The notes under the pieces were generated by a model. It was not told the DNA's origin. It made no database searches and saw only the letters and a program-made list of their open reading frames with translations. The translations under genes and the position numbers were made by a program. 64,000 nt of DNA from Lyophyllum atratum (Eukaryota > Basidiomycota > Agaricomycetes > Agaricales > Lyophyllaceae), in contig JACGCN010000004.1 in assembly GCA_014905825.1 (NCBI GenBank), forward strand, positions 2,521,384 through 2,585,383, read 5' to 3'. Below are positions 33,550 to 44,427 of the stretch, piece by piece (position 1 is the stretch's first letter; each line of letters begins with the position of its first letter).

Positions 33550-35109
33550 TGCATATCCTTAGGCATAATGTTTTATAATTGTGATCTTTCTTTGCACCTT
33601 TCTCTCAAAACGTCGTGTTTCTAGTGATTTTTGCGTGAATGCCGACGGGGTAAAGTTGCGTGCTCTTGGAAGTAAATAAGTCACGTGATGTGGACCGTCA
33701 TTCAGCGTAATTGAGGTGTAAAGTGGAAAAAGTGGAAACCCAGGTGCGAAACCAGGTGCGACGGATAACCCAGGTGCGAGACCAGGTGAGAGAGGAGGTG
33801 CGCCGGATGAGGGGAGGTGCGAATGGTACAAGGTGAGGTGTGGAACCAGGTGCGACGGGTAACCCAGGATGGACAACACAGGTGCGACGGATGGGGGAGG
33901 TGCGACAGCAGGTGCAAGAGGTACAAGGGGAGGTGCGAAACCAGGTTCGACGGAGTACAAGGGGAGGTGCCAAACCAGGTGCGAGACCAGGTCCGATGTC
34001 AAGTGCGAGAGCAGATGCGAGACTAGGTAGGAGGGGAGGTTTGAGACCAGGTGCGAGAGCACATGCAAGAGTAGGTGGGAGACCAATACCAGGTAAATTT
34101 CGAAGTTGAAGTGAAGTTATCCTCAGAAATAATAGGGAGAAATGGCTCATTATACCGTCCTGTATAAGAGTACTCTTATATACAAATATCAAATTTTTGG
34201 GGATGTTAGGGGTCCAAACGAGAGGTTATATATGTACCAATGAACCTTTAAAAAAGCTAAGAAATCGGCGGTCCGGTTGTGGAGAAAAAGGAGGGTAAAG
34301 TTGCGTGCTCCTGGAAGTAAATAAGTCACGTGACGTGGACCGTCATTTACCGTAATGCTTGGTGTGAACCGTCCTTCACCGTAATTGAGGTGAAAAGTGG
34401 AAACCCAGGTGCGAAACCAGGTGCGACGGATAACCCAGGTGCAAAAACAGGTGCGAGGCCAGGTGCGACGGATGCGGGGAGGTGCGACAGGAGGTGGGAA
34501 TGGTACAAGGGCAGGTGCGGAACCAGGTGCGACGGATAACCCAGGTGCGACGGATGAGACCAGGTGCGAGAGGAGGTGCGACGGATGAGGGGAGGTGCCA
34601 CGGGAGGTGCGAATGGTACAAGGGGAGGTGCGGAACCAGGTGCGACGGATAACCCAGGTGCGAGACCAGGTGCGACGGGAGGTGCGAATGGTACAAGGGG
34701 AGGTGCGGAACCAGGTGCGACGGATAACCCAGGTGCGAGACCAGGTGCGACGGGAGGTGCGACATATAAACCAGGTGCGACGGATGAGACCAGGTGCGAG
34801 AGGAGGTGCGACGGATGAAGGGAGGTGCGACGGGAGGTGCGAATGGTATAAGGGGAGGTGCGGAACCAGGGGCGACGGTTAACCCAGGTGCGAGACCAGG
34901 TGCGACGGGAGGTGCGAAGTCAAAACCAGGTGCGAATTGTACAAGGGGAGGTGCGAAGCCAGGTGCGATGGTATAAACCAGGTGCGGAACCAGGTGCGAC
35001 GGATAACCCAGGTGCGAGACCAGGTGCGACGGGAGGTGCGAATCGTACAAGGGGAGGTGCGAAGCCAGGTGCAACGGTATAAACTAGGTGCGAGACCAGG
35101 TTTGGCATG

Positions 35110-35190
35110 GACACATGGTATACTTGGTTATCACGCACGCTTTGTCTGCGACTCAGCTGGCGGTCCCGGGTTCAATGCCCGGGTGTGTCA
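35110..35190 (+). tRNA. tRNA-like sequence, copy 4
   Basis: Block II equivalent of copy 1, identical in the paired ends and T-arm. Confidence 0.5.
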
Positions 35191-35867
35191 ATCACCACTA
35201 GTGGCAAGATTTTCTTATTGTCATCTTTCTTTGCACCTTTCTCTCAAAATGTTGTGTTTCTAGTGATTTTCGCGTGAATGCTGACGGGGTAAAGTTGCGT
35301 GCTCCTGGAAGTAAATAAGTCACGTGACGTGGACCGTCATTCACCGTAATTGAGGTGTAAAGTGGAAAAAGTGGAAACCCAGGTGCGAAACCAGGTGCGA
35401 CGGATAACCCAGGTGCGACGGGAGGTGCGACGGGAGGTGCGACATATAAACCAGGTGCGAAAGGGTTAAGGGGAGGTGCGAAGCCAGGTGCGACGGTATA
35501 AACCAGGTGGGTGACCAGGTGCGACGGATAACCCAGGTGTGGGGGAGGTGCGACAGCAGGTGCGAGAGGTACAAGGGCAGGTGCAACGGGAGGTGTAACG
35601 GTATAAAGCAGGTGTGAGAGGAGGTGCGACGGATGAGGGGAGGTGCGACAGGAGGTGCGAATGGTACGAGACCAGGTGCGAGACCAGGTGCAACGGGAGG
35701 TGCGAGGTGAAAAACCATGCAACCTCGGTATGTTGGAACCCTTATTGTCCTTTCCCGAATCAACATCGACCTGTGGCGGCGGCATTCCGACTGATTCCTT
35801 ACTTTTTTCCCCGTTCCATCTCCTTCCCGAAAATGCCATCGACATCAACACTCACTGACTTTGAGAT

Positions 35868-36635
35868 ATGGAAGAAACCGACCTACTTGACAACGACGAC
35901 CTACCGGAAATTGGTCCCGAGGCCGATTCCGACTCTGATTCTGATTAAGGGTTTCCCTTCACTATTTTATTTCTAACCCAACTTCCCATTTCACTTTCGA
36001 AGTTGCCTTTTCAAATTGCGCAACTCCAAGGGGTTTTCTGGCAATGAAGGGATCTGAGCCTGTCGCCGTTCTTACATTTTCTTGATTCCTTTTGTTTTTC
36101 CTTGACTTATTTTCACACCAGATATTGACAAGACGACTTCAAGAAATTCACAAAACAGCAAATTTATTATGTACAAGTATTTTTTCGTTACCGAGCTAGA
36201 GGCTGAGCCTCGGATTGTCGCTTACCTCTTCATCAGTCGGCTCGTCAACCTCTTTCTTGGGAGGAACCCCATATGCGTGTTGAGGATGGCATGGGTCTCC
36301 CAAATTTTCTTCTCAACTTCTTCCATATATCCTCGCGTGTTCCACGTCACGGAGGACCTGGTCTTTGGTCATGTTCGCGTGATACGGGCCTCGGTGAAGG
36401 TCGCAGATGATTCCACAGTTCATCAGGCGCATGGCCGGCGTGAGGGTGGGCCCTGTATGGTCTGAGCACTGCAACCTTGATTTTGCGCATTTCTACGAGT
36501 CTGCCTGCACCGGCGGAATGTTGCACCTCGGTACTCACTTACCGAGGTTTTCATGATGCGGATACCGAGGTTCGCTGAGCTCGACTTGTTCACCATTTCC
36601 ATACTCGTCTGCACGTGATGTAGGCCACCGGTCCC
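35868..36635. pseudogene. relic convergent gene ends (block II copy)
   Basis: Same relics as 16483-17250: a short plus-strand acidic tail ending at 35948 and a decayed minus-strand C-terminus related to the gene at 41867. This copy shows the uninterrupted sequence across the gypsy target site just upstream. Confidence 0.65.
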
Positions 36636-37097
36636 CTGAGGCCTACCTCCTAGCTAGTGCGAGAGGAGGTGCGACGGATAAACCAGGTGCGAAACCAGGT
36701 GCGACGGTAAAAACCAGTTGTCAGGTGAGGTGCGAAACCAGGTGCGAGAGCAGGTGCGACGGATAAACCAGGTGCGAGAGGAGGTGCGACAGTATAAACC
36801 AGGTGCGAGACCAGGTGCGAGAGGAGGTGCGACGGAGAAGCCAGGTGCGAGAGCAGGTGCGAGAGGAGGTGCGACAGTATAAACCAGGTGCGAGAGCAGG
36901 TGCGAGAGGAGGTGCGACGGTATAAACCAGGTGCGAGACCAGATGCTGTTAGGAGGTCCGACGGATAAACCAGGTGCGACGGGTGAGGGGAGGTGCGAGA
37001 GGAGGTGCGACGGGTGAGGGGAGGTGCGAATGGTACAAGGGGAGGTGCGAAGCCAGGTGCAACGGTATAAACCAGGTGCGAGACCAGGTTTGGCATG

Positions 37098-37178
37098 GAC
37101 ACATGGTATACTTGGTTATCGCGCAGGCTTTGTCTGCGACTCAGCTGGTGGTCCCGGGTTCAGTCCCCGGGTGTGTCA
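37098..37178 (+). tRNA. tRNA-like sequence, copy 5
   Basis: Block II equivalent of copy 2. The T-loop is TTCAGTC here against TTCAATC in copy 2, one of the few differences between blocks I and II. Confidence 0.5.
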
Positions 37179-37951
37179 TCATATCTTTCGGCATAATGTT
37201 TTATAATTGTGATCTTTCTTTGCACCTTTCTCTCAAAACGTCGTGTTTCTAGTGATTTTCGCGTGAATGCTGACGGGGTAAAGTTGCGTGCTCCTGGAAG
37301 TAAATAAGTCACGTGACGTGGACCGTCATTCAGCGTAATTGAGGTGTAAAGTGGAAAAAGTGGAAACCCAGGTGCGAAACCAGGTGAGACGGATAACCCA
37401 GGTGCGACGGGAGGTGCGACGGGAGGTGCGACATATAAACCAGGTGCGAAAGGGTTAAGGGGAACGGGAGGTGCGACGGATGACCCAGGTGCGATGGATG
37501 AGACCAAGTGCGAGAGGAGGTGTGACGGATGAGGGGAGGTGCGACGGGAGGTGCGAATGGTACAAGGGGAGGTACGGAACCAGGGTCGACGGTATAGACC
37601 AGGTGCAAGACCAGGTGCGACGGGAGGTGCGAATGGTACAAGGGGAGGTGCGGAACCAGGTGCGAATGGTACAAGGGGAGGTGCGGAACCAGGTGCGACG
37701 GTATAAACCAGGTGCGAGACCAGGTGCGACGGATAACCCAGGTGCGAGACCAGGTGCGACGGGAGGTGCGACAGATAAACCAGGTGCGACGGATGAGACC
37801 AATGAGCGGAGGTGCGACGGGAGGTGCGAATGGTACAAGGGGAGGTGCGAGAGGAGGTGCCACGGGTGAGGGGAGGTGCGAATGGTACAAGGGGAGGTGC
37901 GAAGCCAGGTGCGAATGGTACAAGGGGAGGTGCGAGAACAGGTTTGGCATG

Positions 37952-38032
37952 GACACATGGTATACTTGGTTATCACGCACGCTTTGTCTGCGACTCAGCT
38001 GGCGGTCCCGGGTTCAATCCCCGGGTGTCTCA
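37952..38032 (+). tRNA. tRNA-like sequence, copy 6
   Basis: Block II equivalent of copy 3 (acceptor 3' strand GTGTCTC). Confidence 0.45.
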
Positions 38033-38686
38033 TGCATATCCTTAGGCATAATGTTTTATAATTGTGATCTTTCTTTGCACCTTTCTCTCAAAACGTCGTG
38101 TTTCTAGTGATTTTTGCGTGAATGCCGACGGGGTAAAGTTGCGTGCTCTTGGAAGTAAATAAGTCACGTGATGTGGACCGTCATTCAGCGTAATTGAGGT
38201 GTAAAGTGGAAAAAGTGGAAACCCAGGTGCGAAACCAGGTGCGACGGATAACCCAGGTGCGAGACCAGGTGAGAGAGGAGGTGCGCCGGATGAGGGGAGG
38301 TGCGAATGGTACAAGGTGAGGTGTGGAACCAGGTGCGACGGGTAACCCAGGATGGACAACACAGGTGCGACGGATGGGGGAGGTGCGACAGCAGGTGCAA
38401 GAGGTACAAGGGGAGGTGCGAAACCAGGTTCGACGGAGTACAAGGGGAGGTGCCAAACCAGGTGCGAGACCAGGTCCGATGTCAAGTGCGAGAGCAGATG
38501 CGAGACTAGGTAGGAGGGGAGGTTTGAGACCAGGTGCGAGAGCACATGCAAGAGTAGGTGGGAGACCAATACCAGGTAAATTTCGAAGTTGAAGTGAAGT
38601 TATCCTCAGAAATAATAGGGAGAAATGGCTCATTAATGGTGATGACGCTCACTTACGCTTCCTTACGGTGGACTACGGTGGGAGAC

Positions 38687-38698
38687 TTAGGGTTAGGG
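38687..38698 (+). promoter_or_regulatory. two telomere-type repeats (telobox-like)
   Basis: TTAGGGTTAGGG lies about 105 bp upstream of cluster gene 1 and is repeated at 58181-58192 and 46208-46219. It could be a promoter telobox or an interstitial telomeric scar. Confidence 0.5.
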
Positions 38699-38804
38699 CT
38701 GCATCCGTTGATCAGACTGATAAGAGATTGCCGTTGATGAAAAGGATCGTCTTTCTTCATCTCAACCATATCCACCGCTCAACTCACATTCATTCAACAT
38801 CCTC

Positions 38805-41298
38805 ATGGGCGCCGAGAACTTTTTCAAATGCGGGCATGCATGCGTCCATGCACTGGACAGTTCTGCTAGAATCCAGTATGCGTCGGTGCAATACACGTAC
38901 CGCGGCGAGGCCGTCTTAGTTGGTCTGGTGCCGGTATGGCACAAGAAGGGAAGTATCTGGAAGAGGCATGCCGCTTCTCGGAAACAGCATCCCAAATGCA
39001 ATGCAGCGCAATGCCGTTTATTTCCGCACCTGGGTCTTGCGCCGGAAACCCTTCCTCGGTCGGAGCAACTCCGGGATCAACTCACGGCAGAGGATTGGAA
39101 GCGGTGGGGACTTGCCATTGCACTGCGATTCCTTGGGCGAAGTGATGAAGGTGATGTTCCGGATTTGTACTTGCAGCGTGCCAGGCAGTTCAAGGATCGG
39201 GGCTTTGGAGAGTGGGACGAGGACGATGAGGAGGGGGAGGACGATGAGGATACAGAAGAGGAGGGCACGGACGAGTGGGGAGGGTTGGAGCAGGATGAGG
39301 ACGAGCAGGATGAAGAGGATGAGGAGAAGGAAGAGGACAAGCCGGGAGAAGAGGAGGGAGAGGACATGGACAACGAGGATGAGGATATGGAAAATCAGGG
39401 ACAGGGCGAGTGGGCTGATTTGGACATGCACAAGGAGCAGGAGGAAGCTGAGGAACTGGGAGCGGCAGAGGAGGAGGAGGAGGAAGACGCGGGTCAGGGA
39501 GCGGCAGAGGAGGAGGAGGAGGAAGACGCGGGTCAGGGAGCGGCAGAGGACGAGAAGGAGCAGGAGGGAGCCGAGGGACAGGGAGTGGCAGAGGACGACC
39601 CGGATGAGGAGGAGGAGGAGGAGGAGGAGGAGGAGGAGGAGGAGGAGGAGAAAGACGCAGGACAGGGAGCGGCAGAGAAGGAGGAGGAGGAGGAGGAGGA
39701 CGGTTCGTGTGGGACGACTGCACGCAGGATGGACCCATTGTTTCCCTCCCGCCAGCCGACTCAGGGATCCGTGCGCAGCCTCAGTCATGTGTCGGAAACC
39801 CCACAGAACACGCCGGCCCCGGAGCAGGGTCATAGTCAATATCCCAGCCCTGCGCCGGAGCCGGCGAAATTGACCATGCTAAGCCCAGCACCGACCGTTC
39901 TGCCCCAGCGTGCGGTGCAGCCCCTGGCACAGCTCCCCCCGGCACCGCTGTTCCCGGAACCAGTTCCGTTTTCTGCAGGCCAGGCACCAATCAAGGTCAC
40001 ATTTGTTGAGCACATCGTGCGTTCGAGCAGAACCGTGGAGGAAACGGTAGGGAAGACATATCGGACGACAGATGTCCTACCTCGTAAGGTTTACAACAAG
40101 TTGAAGACGCACTTCCCCGAATCGGTAGACCTGGAGCCCGAGGTGCCACAGTTCGCTAGGGTTAAACATGTCAATATCGAGGAGTGGGTAAGGCGCCAAT
40201 CACCTGGCTGCTGAGAGGGGGTTCTGACGCTGATATATTGTATAGACCTGGTTTGCAGCAGAGTTAATGCAGCGGCCCGCGGAATTTGACGTGTCCTTGA
40301 TGGGCTGCAAGGAGTTTATCGAGGTTGTCAGGGAAGGTGTCGACAGCGATCTGATCTACAGGGCGGACCTGATCATCTGCACTATCGAGTTCAGTGATGA
40401 CTTCTTGTGAGTCTTGCGTTCAAGTCATTGCCATAGATGCTCGAACTTTGGGCTTGTTTTCAGGGGTCCCGATAGAGCGCAGACGTTTGGATGGGACAGA
40501 GAATCCTTCAAAAAGTGGTTCGAAAAGTGGCTTCATGTGGCGAGATTAGTGGCGGTTTGGCCGAAACCGCTGGAGTCCTTGCTGTACGGGAACAAGGCGA
40601 CGGACATGGAAGAAATCGTCCAGGTTACTACAAGGGAGCAGGGGTTACCGTATCCGCCCTTTCAGGTGGAAACCGACTTCAACAATGAGCGCTACAAAGG
40701 GCTAGAGATCTTGAACAATCCCATTTACCCGCCGGTCAAGATGAACTTCCATGACACACCTCAAGTATTTGGAAAGCTGCGGGCGATTTTTGTTGGCGGT
40801 CAGATTGTGCACATCCTGAACCTGGCGCCTGTGGATTTCGGAATCTATATAGATTCCGTACTCCCGACGCCGCTCTCAGCCATGCAGTGAGCATTTGCAT
40901 ATATTTCTTTGGGCGAGAAGCTAAACTTTGCTGAAACCAGGGGCGACCTCGCAAATTTTGGCCTCAACAACTTTGGCCTCAACGTGTGGCAAGGCAAGCA
41001 AGGGTTGGAAGAGTTTGAGAAGTTTGCGTACGCCATGTTGCGCGGGGTTATTGAGAAGCGGGAGCGGGAAAAGGGTGTTCGGAGGTCGAATCTGCGGACC
41101 TTCTGCTGCATGGACGTCTCTGTGTTCAAAGATGAACAAGGTCGCTACCAGCACGTCGTCACCGACCTCGAGGCGGGACCGGGTGCGGGGCTCTTCCTGA
41201 GGTCCCTCTCCGTCTATAAGTGTCGCATTATGTTTGCGACCATGAAAGATGTATGGAGGACCAAGGCTATCGAGTTCCGCAACGGTGTTGTGTTATGA
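38805..41298 (+). CDS. cluster gene 1: acidic protein of unknown function
   Basis: Four exons (38805-40187, 40246-40406, 40464-40886, 40941-41298), all GT-AG with correct phase, give 774 residues. The N-terminal ~85 residues (MGAENFFKCGHACVHALDSS to HPKCNAAQCRLF) hold several Cys and His and may bind a metal. A long Glu/Asp-rich region (about residues 130-300) with 45-bp tandem repeats encoding EDAGQGAAEEEE, and a Pro-rich linker follow. The C-terminal ~330 residues are globular-looking (TWFAAELMQRPAEFDVSLMG, FGWDRESFKKWFEKWLHVAR, NFHDTPQVFGKLRAIFVGGQ). I do not recognise the family. It is convergent with cluster gene 2. A truncated second copy of its 5' end lies at 58299. Promoter region 38636-38804 contains TTAGGGTTAGGG (38687-38698). 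Confidence 0.75.
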
Positions 41299-41866
41299 AC
41301 ACTAGGTTTAATAGACGATTCGGAGTCGAATAACCCCTAATTACATGGCAGGTTTTACCCTATGTGAGCGTACCCCAAGATGTTTGCATCGAGTAGAAAA
41401 ACCAATATGTAAGAAGGACACATGAATAGACCACTAATCTGGGCTGTCGAGGCACGAAACACCGTGAATTACGCTAACCCTGCCTAAGTTTTGACTAGAC
41501 GCTATATTACGGTGACTTACGGTGGCCTACGGTGGATTACGCTGGCTGAAACACCGTGAATTACGCTAACCCTGCCATTGCTTTGACTAGACGCTATATT
41601 ACGGTGAATTATGCTATATTCCGACTCAACTTTCCATTTCCTTTCTAAAGCCGCATTCCAATTGCGCAAACTCCAAGGGGTTTTCCGGCAATGAAGGCAT
41701 CTGAGCCTTTCCCCTTTATTACATTTCCTTGATGATTTCTGTTTTCCTTTACTTATTTTTCACACCAGATAGTTAACAAGACAACTTCCAAAGAGATTTA
41801 CAAAAACTGCAAATTATATACAACTCATTTTATTTCCGATGCCGAGTTCCGAGTTTCCTTTTCACC
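41299..41866. repeat. convergent intergenic region with ACGGTG repeats
   Basis: Contains two copies (about 41455 and 41548) of a ~100-bp unit: ACACCGTGAATTACGCTAAC, CCTGCC, TTTTGACTAGACGCTATATT, ACGGTG. The 3' flank of cluster gene 2 follows, matching the block relics at 16600-16790. Confidence 0.75.
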
Positions 41867-43652
41867 TTATTCCCCGTCGCTGTCCTCTTCATCACTCGGC
41901 TCGCCAATCTCCATCTCGGGATTCACCCACCGATCCATTTCCCTAGCGGCAGCGGTATACGAGGCCATCGCGTGGTCGTGATGATCCTCCAATGCGTTTA
42001 GGAGCATACTTGTCGTCAGGAGGGTAGCATGCGCTTCTCGGATCCTCGTTTCGACCGCTTGCAGACACAGCTTGGAGTACTCAAAGTCCCGAATGACTTC
42101 GTCGGATGAAACCTTTGGGTTGTAAGGGCCCCGATGAAGTTGTTGGACGAACCCGCGGTTAATCGGCAGTGTCGGACGCATAGGCCTCGGCGGTATCGGA
42201 ATCCGAGAAGGGCCGGCAATTGGGCGGCTCGTGCGAGGATCGAATAGCGCCGGAAACGCGCCACCGGGACCGAAGAAGGTCGCGTCCGGGGTAGCCCATC
42301 GTGTTGGTGGTTCCTGCATGACCTCGGGTTCCCTTTCCGAACCGGATTCATCCCCCTTAGACTCCAAGTCGCTGTCCACCGCTTTTCCTTTCCCCTTCCC
42401 CACGTCCTTTCCTTTTCCCTTGCTCGTCGCCCTTCCCTTTCCAGCTTTCTTCTTTGTTGCCTTCGGGGTAGCCCGGGACCCTTTCCGAATGACGCTGTCG
42501 ATGCTGCACTTGAGTTTCCTTTGGTTGCAAGGAACGCACGCGCCCATTCTGTCATTCCGTAGGCGTCGGAAAAGGCAGACCTCGCCCTTTTCGACGCAAC
42601 GGCCACACTTAGCAGAATCAGAAAACATCGCAACACCAGTTTTTGAAAACGGACATACCTTCTTCGAATTCTCCAAAGGGTTAGCTGCTCGGACACCCGT
42701 CTGCATGTACCGCGTCTTCGGTATGGAGGACGGCGGTATCAAGACCGAGGCCATGATCCTTCGCTGCTTTGTGGGCCTTGGGTTCGCCACTTCTTCGTCC
42801 TCCTCATCGTCTTCATCGTGTTCCTCGTCATCCTTGCCTTCTAACTCCTCGGAATCCAAACCCGAGACGTGTTCGACGCGGCGACGCTTGCGGGTAGGAA
42901 GTTCGGGAGAGGATGGAACCGGAGTGTCTCCCTCCGATTCCGAGAGTTCCGCGTCATCCCCGGCGGTCGCCTTTTCTACTTCCATCGCCTCTGCCGCTTC
43001 CCTCGCCGCTGCCGCTTCCTTCACCCTTTTCGCCTTTCGCCTTTCCATCCTTTCCCGCCCCGACGCCTGCTTTGCCTGTTTCCGCGCTTGCCGGTCCTCT
43101 TCGGCCTTCTTTTCCTCCTCTTCCCGCGCCGCCATCTCCCTCGCCATCTTCTCTGACTCCAGCCGATCCTCCGCCTCCTTCCTTTCCGCCTCGGCATGTC
43201 TTTCCGCCGCTAAACGTACCTCCTCAGCCTTTCTTGCCTCCTCCGCCTGCCTTTCTTCCTGGGCCTTCCGAGCCTCTTCAGCAGCTCTAGCGCGCTCAAT
43301 ATGCTTCGGAAACATCAGTAAAAGTGAAAAGGAAAAGAAAACCCGTTAGACGCACCTTGTCAGCCCACTCGATCAGTCTTTCCGACCCGACATAGGCCTT
43401 TTTCTCGTCCCGGATCTTGGCAGCCATCGCGATCACTACCTTTTCTTCATCTTCCCATTCCGCATCCGTCGCCGATCGGTCCCGAAGGTGCCAGGTGTCC
43501 ACGTTGTTGCAGAAGGAGGCCACCAGAAGGGCGGAATCCGGGGTGCCGATGGGCGGGGCCTGGTCATTCGAGAACTCGTCATATTCCTCCTTGAGGTTGC
43601 GGAGGGCGCGTAGGACGGAATAAGAGGTTGGGGTAGCGGCAGAGGTCGACAT
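41867..43652 (-). CDS. cluster gene 2: coiled-coil, cysteine-rich protein
   Basis: Two exons, 43356-43652 and 41867-43303, across a 52-bp intron give 577 residues from the ATG at 43652; an upstream in-frame ATG at 43706 is possible. The N-terminal ~100 residues are compact (SYSVLRALRNLKEEYDEF, SERLIEWADK). A long Ala/Glu/Lys/Arg coiled coil (about 100-190), acidic and basic tracts, and a cysteine-rich segment follow: CPFSKTG, CGRCVEKGEVC and CVPCNQRKLKC. The last resembles half of a fungal Zn2Cys6 cluster (CxxC(x6)C), suggesting a DNA-binding or zinc-binding role. The C-terminus (HRGPYNPKVSSDEVIRD, GEPSDEEDSDGE) is the part found as relics in the blocks. Function unknown; the cysteine pattern hints at a nuclear protein. 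Confidence 0.75.
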
Positions 43653-43706
43653 AGTTACGAGGAAGAGTAGAGAGAAGGACGACAACGACTTACTGAAAAA
43701 GTTCAA

Positions 43707-44427
43707 CCGCCACGACTAACATTCCCACGCTACACACGTGAACATCACGACCCCGTGTTGACGCCGTGACGACTCCAGCCAACTGAGGACAGCTATGTCT
43801 CTGGTAGATACAAGCGATTTACCACCAATAAATCCCACTTCACACTCCAGATCTCATTTCTCTCGTCGCTCTCGTACTCTCTCAGTCGTCGTCCGAGCAA
43901 ACTTTGCCTTCATCGAAGTTCGTGCTCGTTGCCGAAGTTCTATACCGCGTCTTCACATACCGAAGTTCTCGGTACTCGTCGTAATTGTGGATTACGGTGG
44001 CTGAATCACGGTGAACTACGCATACACTGCCATGGTTTTGAATAGACGCCATATTACGGTGGATGACGGTGGATTACGGTGGCTGAATTACGGTGAACTG
44101 CGCTAGCCCTGCCGTTGTTTTGAATAGACGCCATATTACGGTGGATTACGGTGGCTGAATTACGGTGAACTGCGCTAGCCCTGCCATGGTTTTGAATAGA
44201 CGCCATATTACGGTGGATGACGGTGGATTACGGTGGCCGAATTACGGTGAACTACGCTAACCCTGCCATGGTTTTGACTAGGCGCTATATTATGGTGGAC
44301 GGTGGATATTACACTCTGAATTACGGTGAATTATGGTAACCCTGCCATTGTCTCTAAGACTAGACGTTGAAGATAATTTTCTGCGTAACATAAACAATTG
44401 TAATCTAAGTGTACTAAGTAACTAGCC
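43707..44427. repeat. ACGGTG tandem array
   Basis: Between the divergent-side end of gene 2 and the stop of gene 3. At 43985-44340 about four ~95-100 bp tandem units contain ATTACGGTGG, GAATTACGGTGAACT, CGCTAACCCTGCCATGG and TTTTGAATAGACGCCATATT. They are related to the units at 41455-41620 and, in reverse orientation, to the CCGTCATTCACCGTAATTGA leader of the blocks. Confidence 0.85.

Larger units (their letters stand above)
5035..34147 (+). repeat. composite repeat block I, split by two transposons
   Basis: Block I consists of 5035-6740, 16464-18205 and 33108-34147, with the gypsy element and the giant hAT in between. Removing both insertions and one TSD copy of each regenerates a sequence nearly identical to block II (34148-38630). 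In order it holds: an 18-bp palindrome TATAAGAGTACTCTTATA near the left end; a leader with CACGTGACGTGG; a GGTGCGA word array; a tRNA-like unit; a second leader and array; a relic pair of convergent gene 3' ends (16483-17250); then further arrays, two tRNA-like units and a degenerate tail. Blocks I, II and III each begin at CATTA and are each followed by CATTA. Confidence 0.9.
34148..38630 (+). repeat. composite repeat block II (intact, uninserted)
   Basis: 4,483-bp copy of block I, directly abutting it, with both transposon target sites empty (CACTC at about 35848; GGGTCGAC at 37583-37590). Order: terminal palindrome (near 34160), leader, array, tRNA-like, leader, array, convergent gene relics, array, tRNA-like, leader, array, tRNA-like, leader, degenerate array. 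Flanked by CATTA at 34148 and 38631. Confidence 0.93.

Noticed and set aside
5035..38630. Helitron identity for the blocks (terminal palindrome)
   Set aside because: Read from the palindrome side the end lacks CTRR after the hairpin, no Rep/helicase coding is present, and CATTA at both ends argues against AT-site insertion.
39018..39839. Leu-rich minus-strand ORFs opposite cluster gene 1
   Set aside because: Antisense of the Glu/Asp-rich region; codon periodicity belongs to the plus strand.
42231..43349. Plus-strand Ser/Pro-rich ORF opposite cluster gene 2
   Set aside because: Shadow of the spliced minus-strand gene, whose phase-consistent intron and cysteine motifs identify the true strand.
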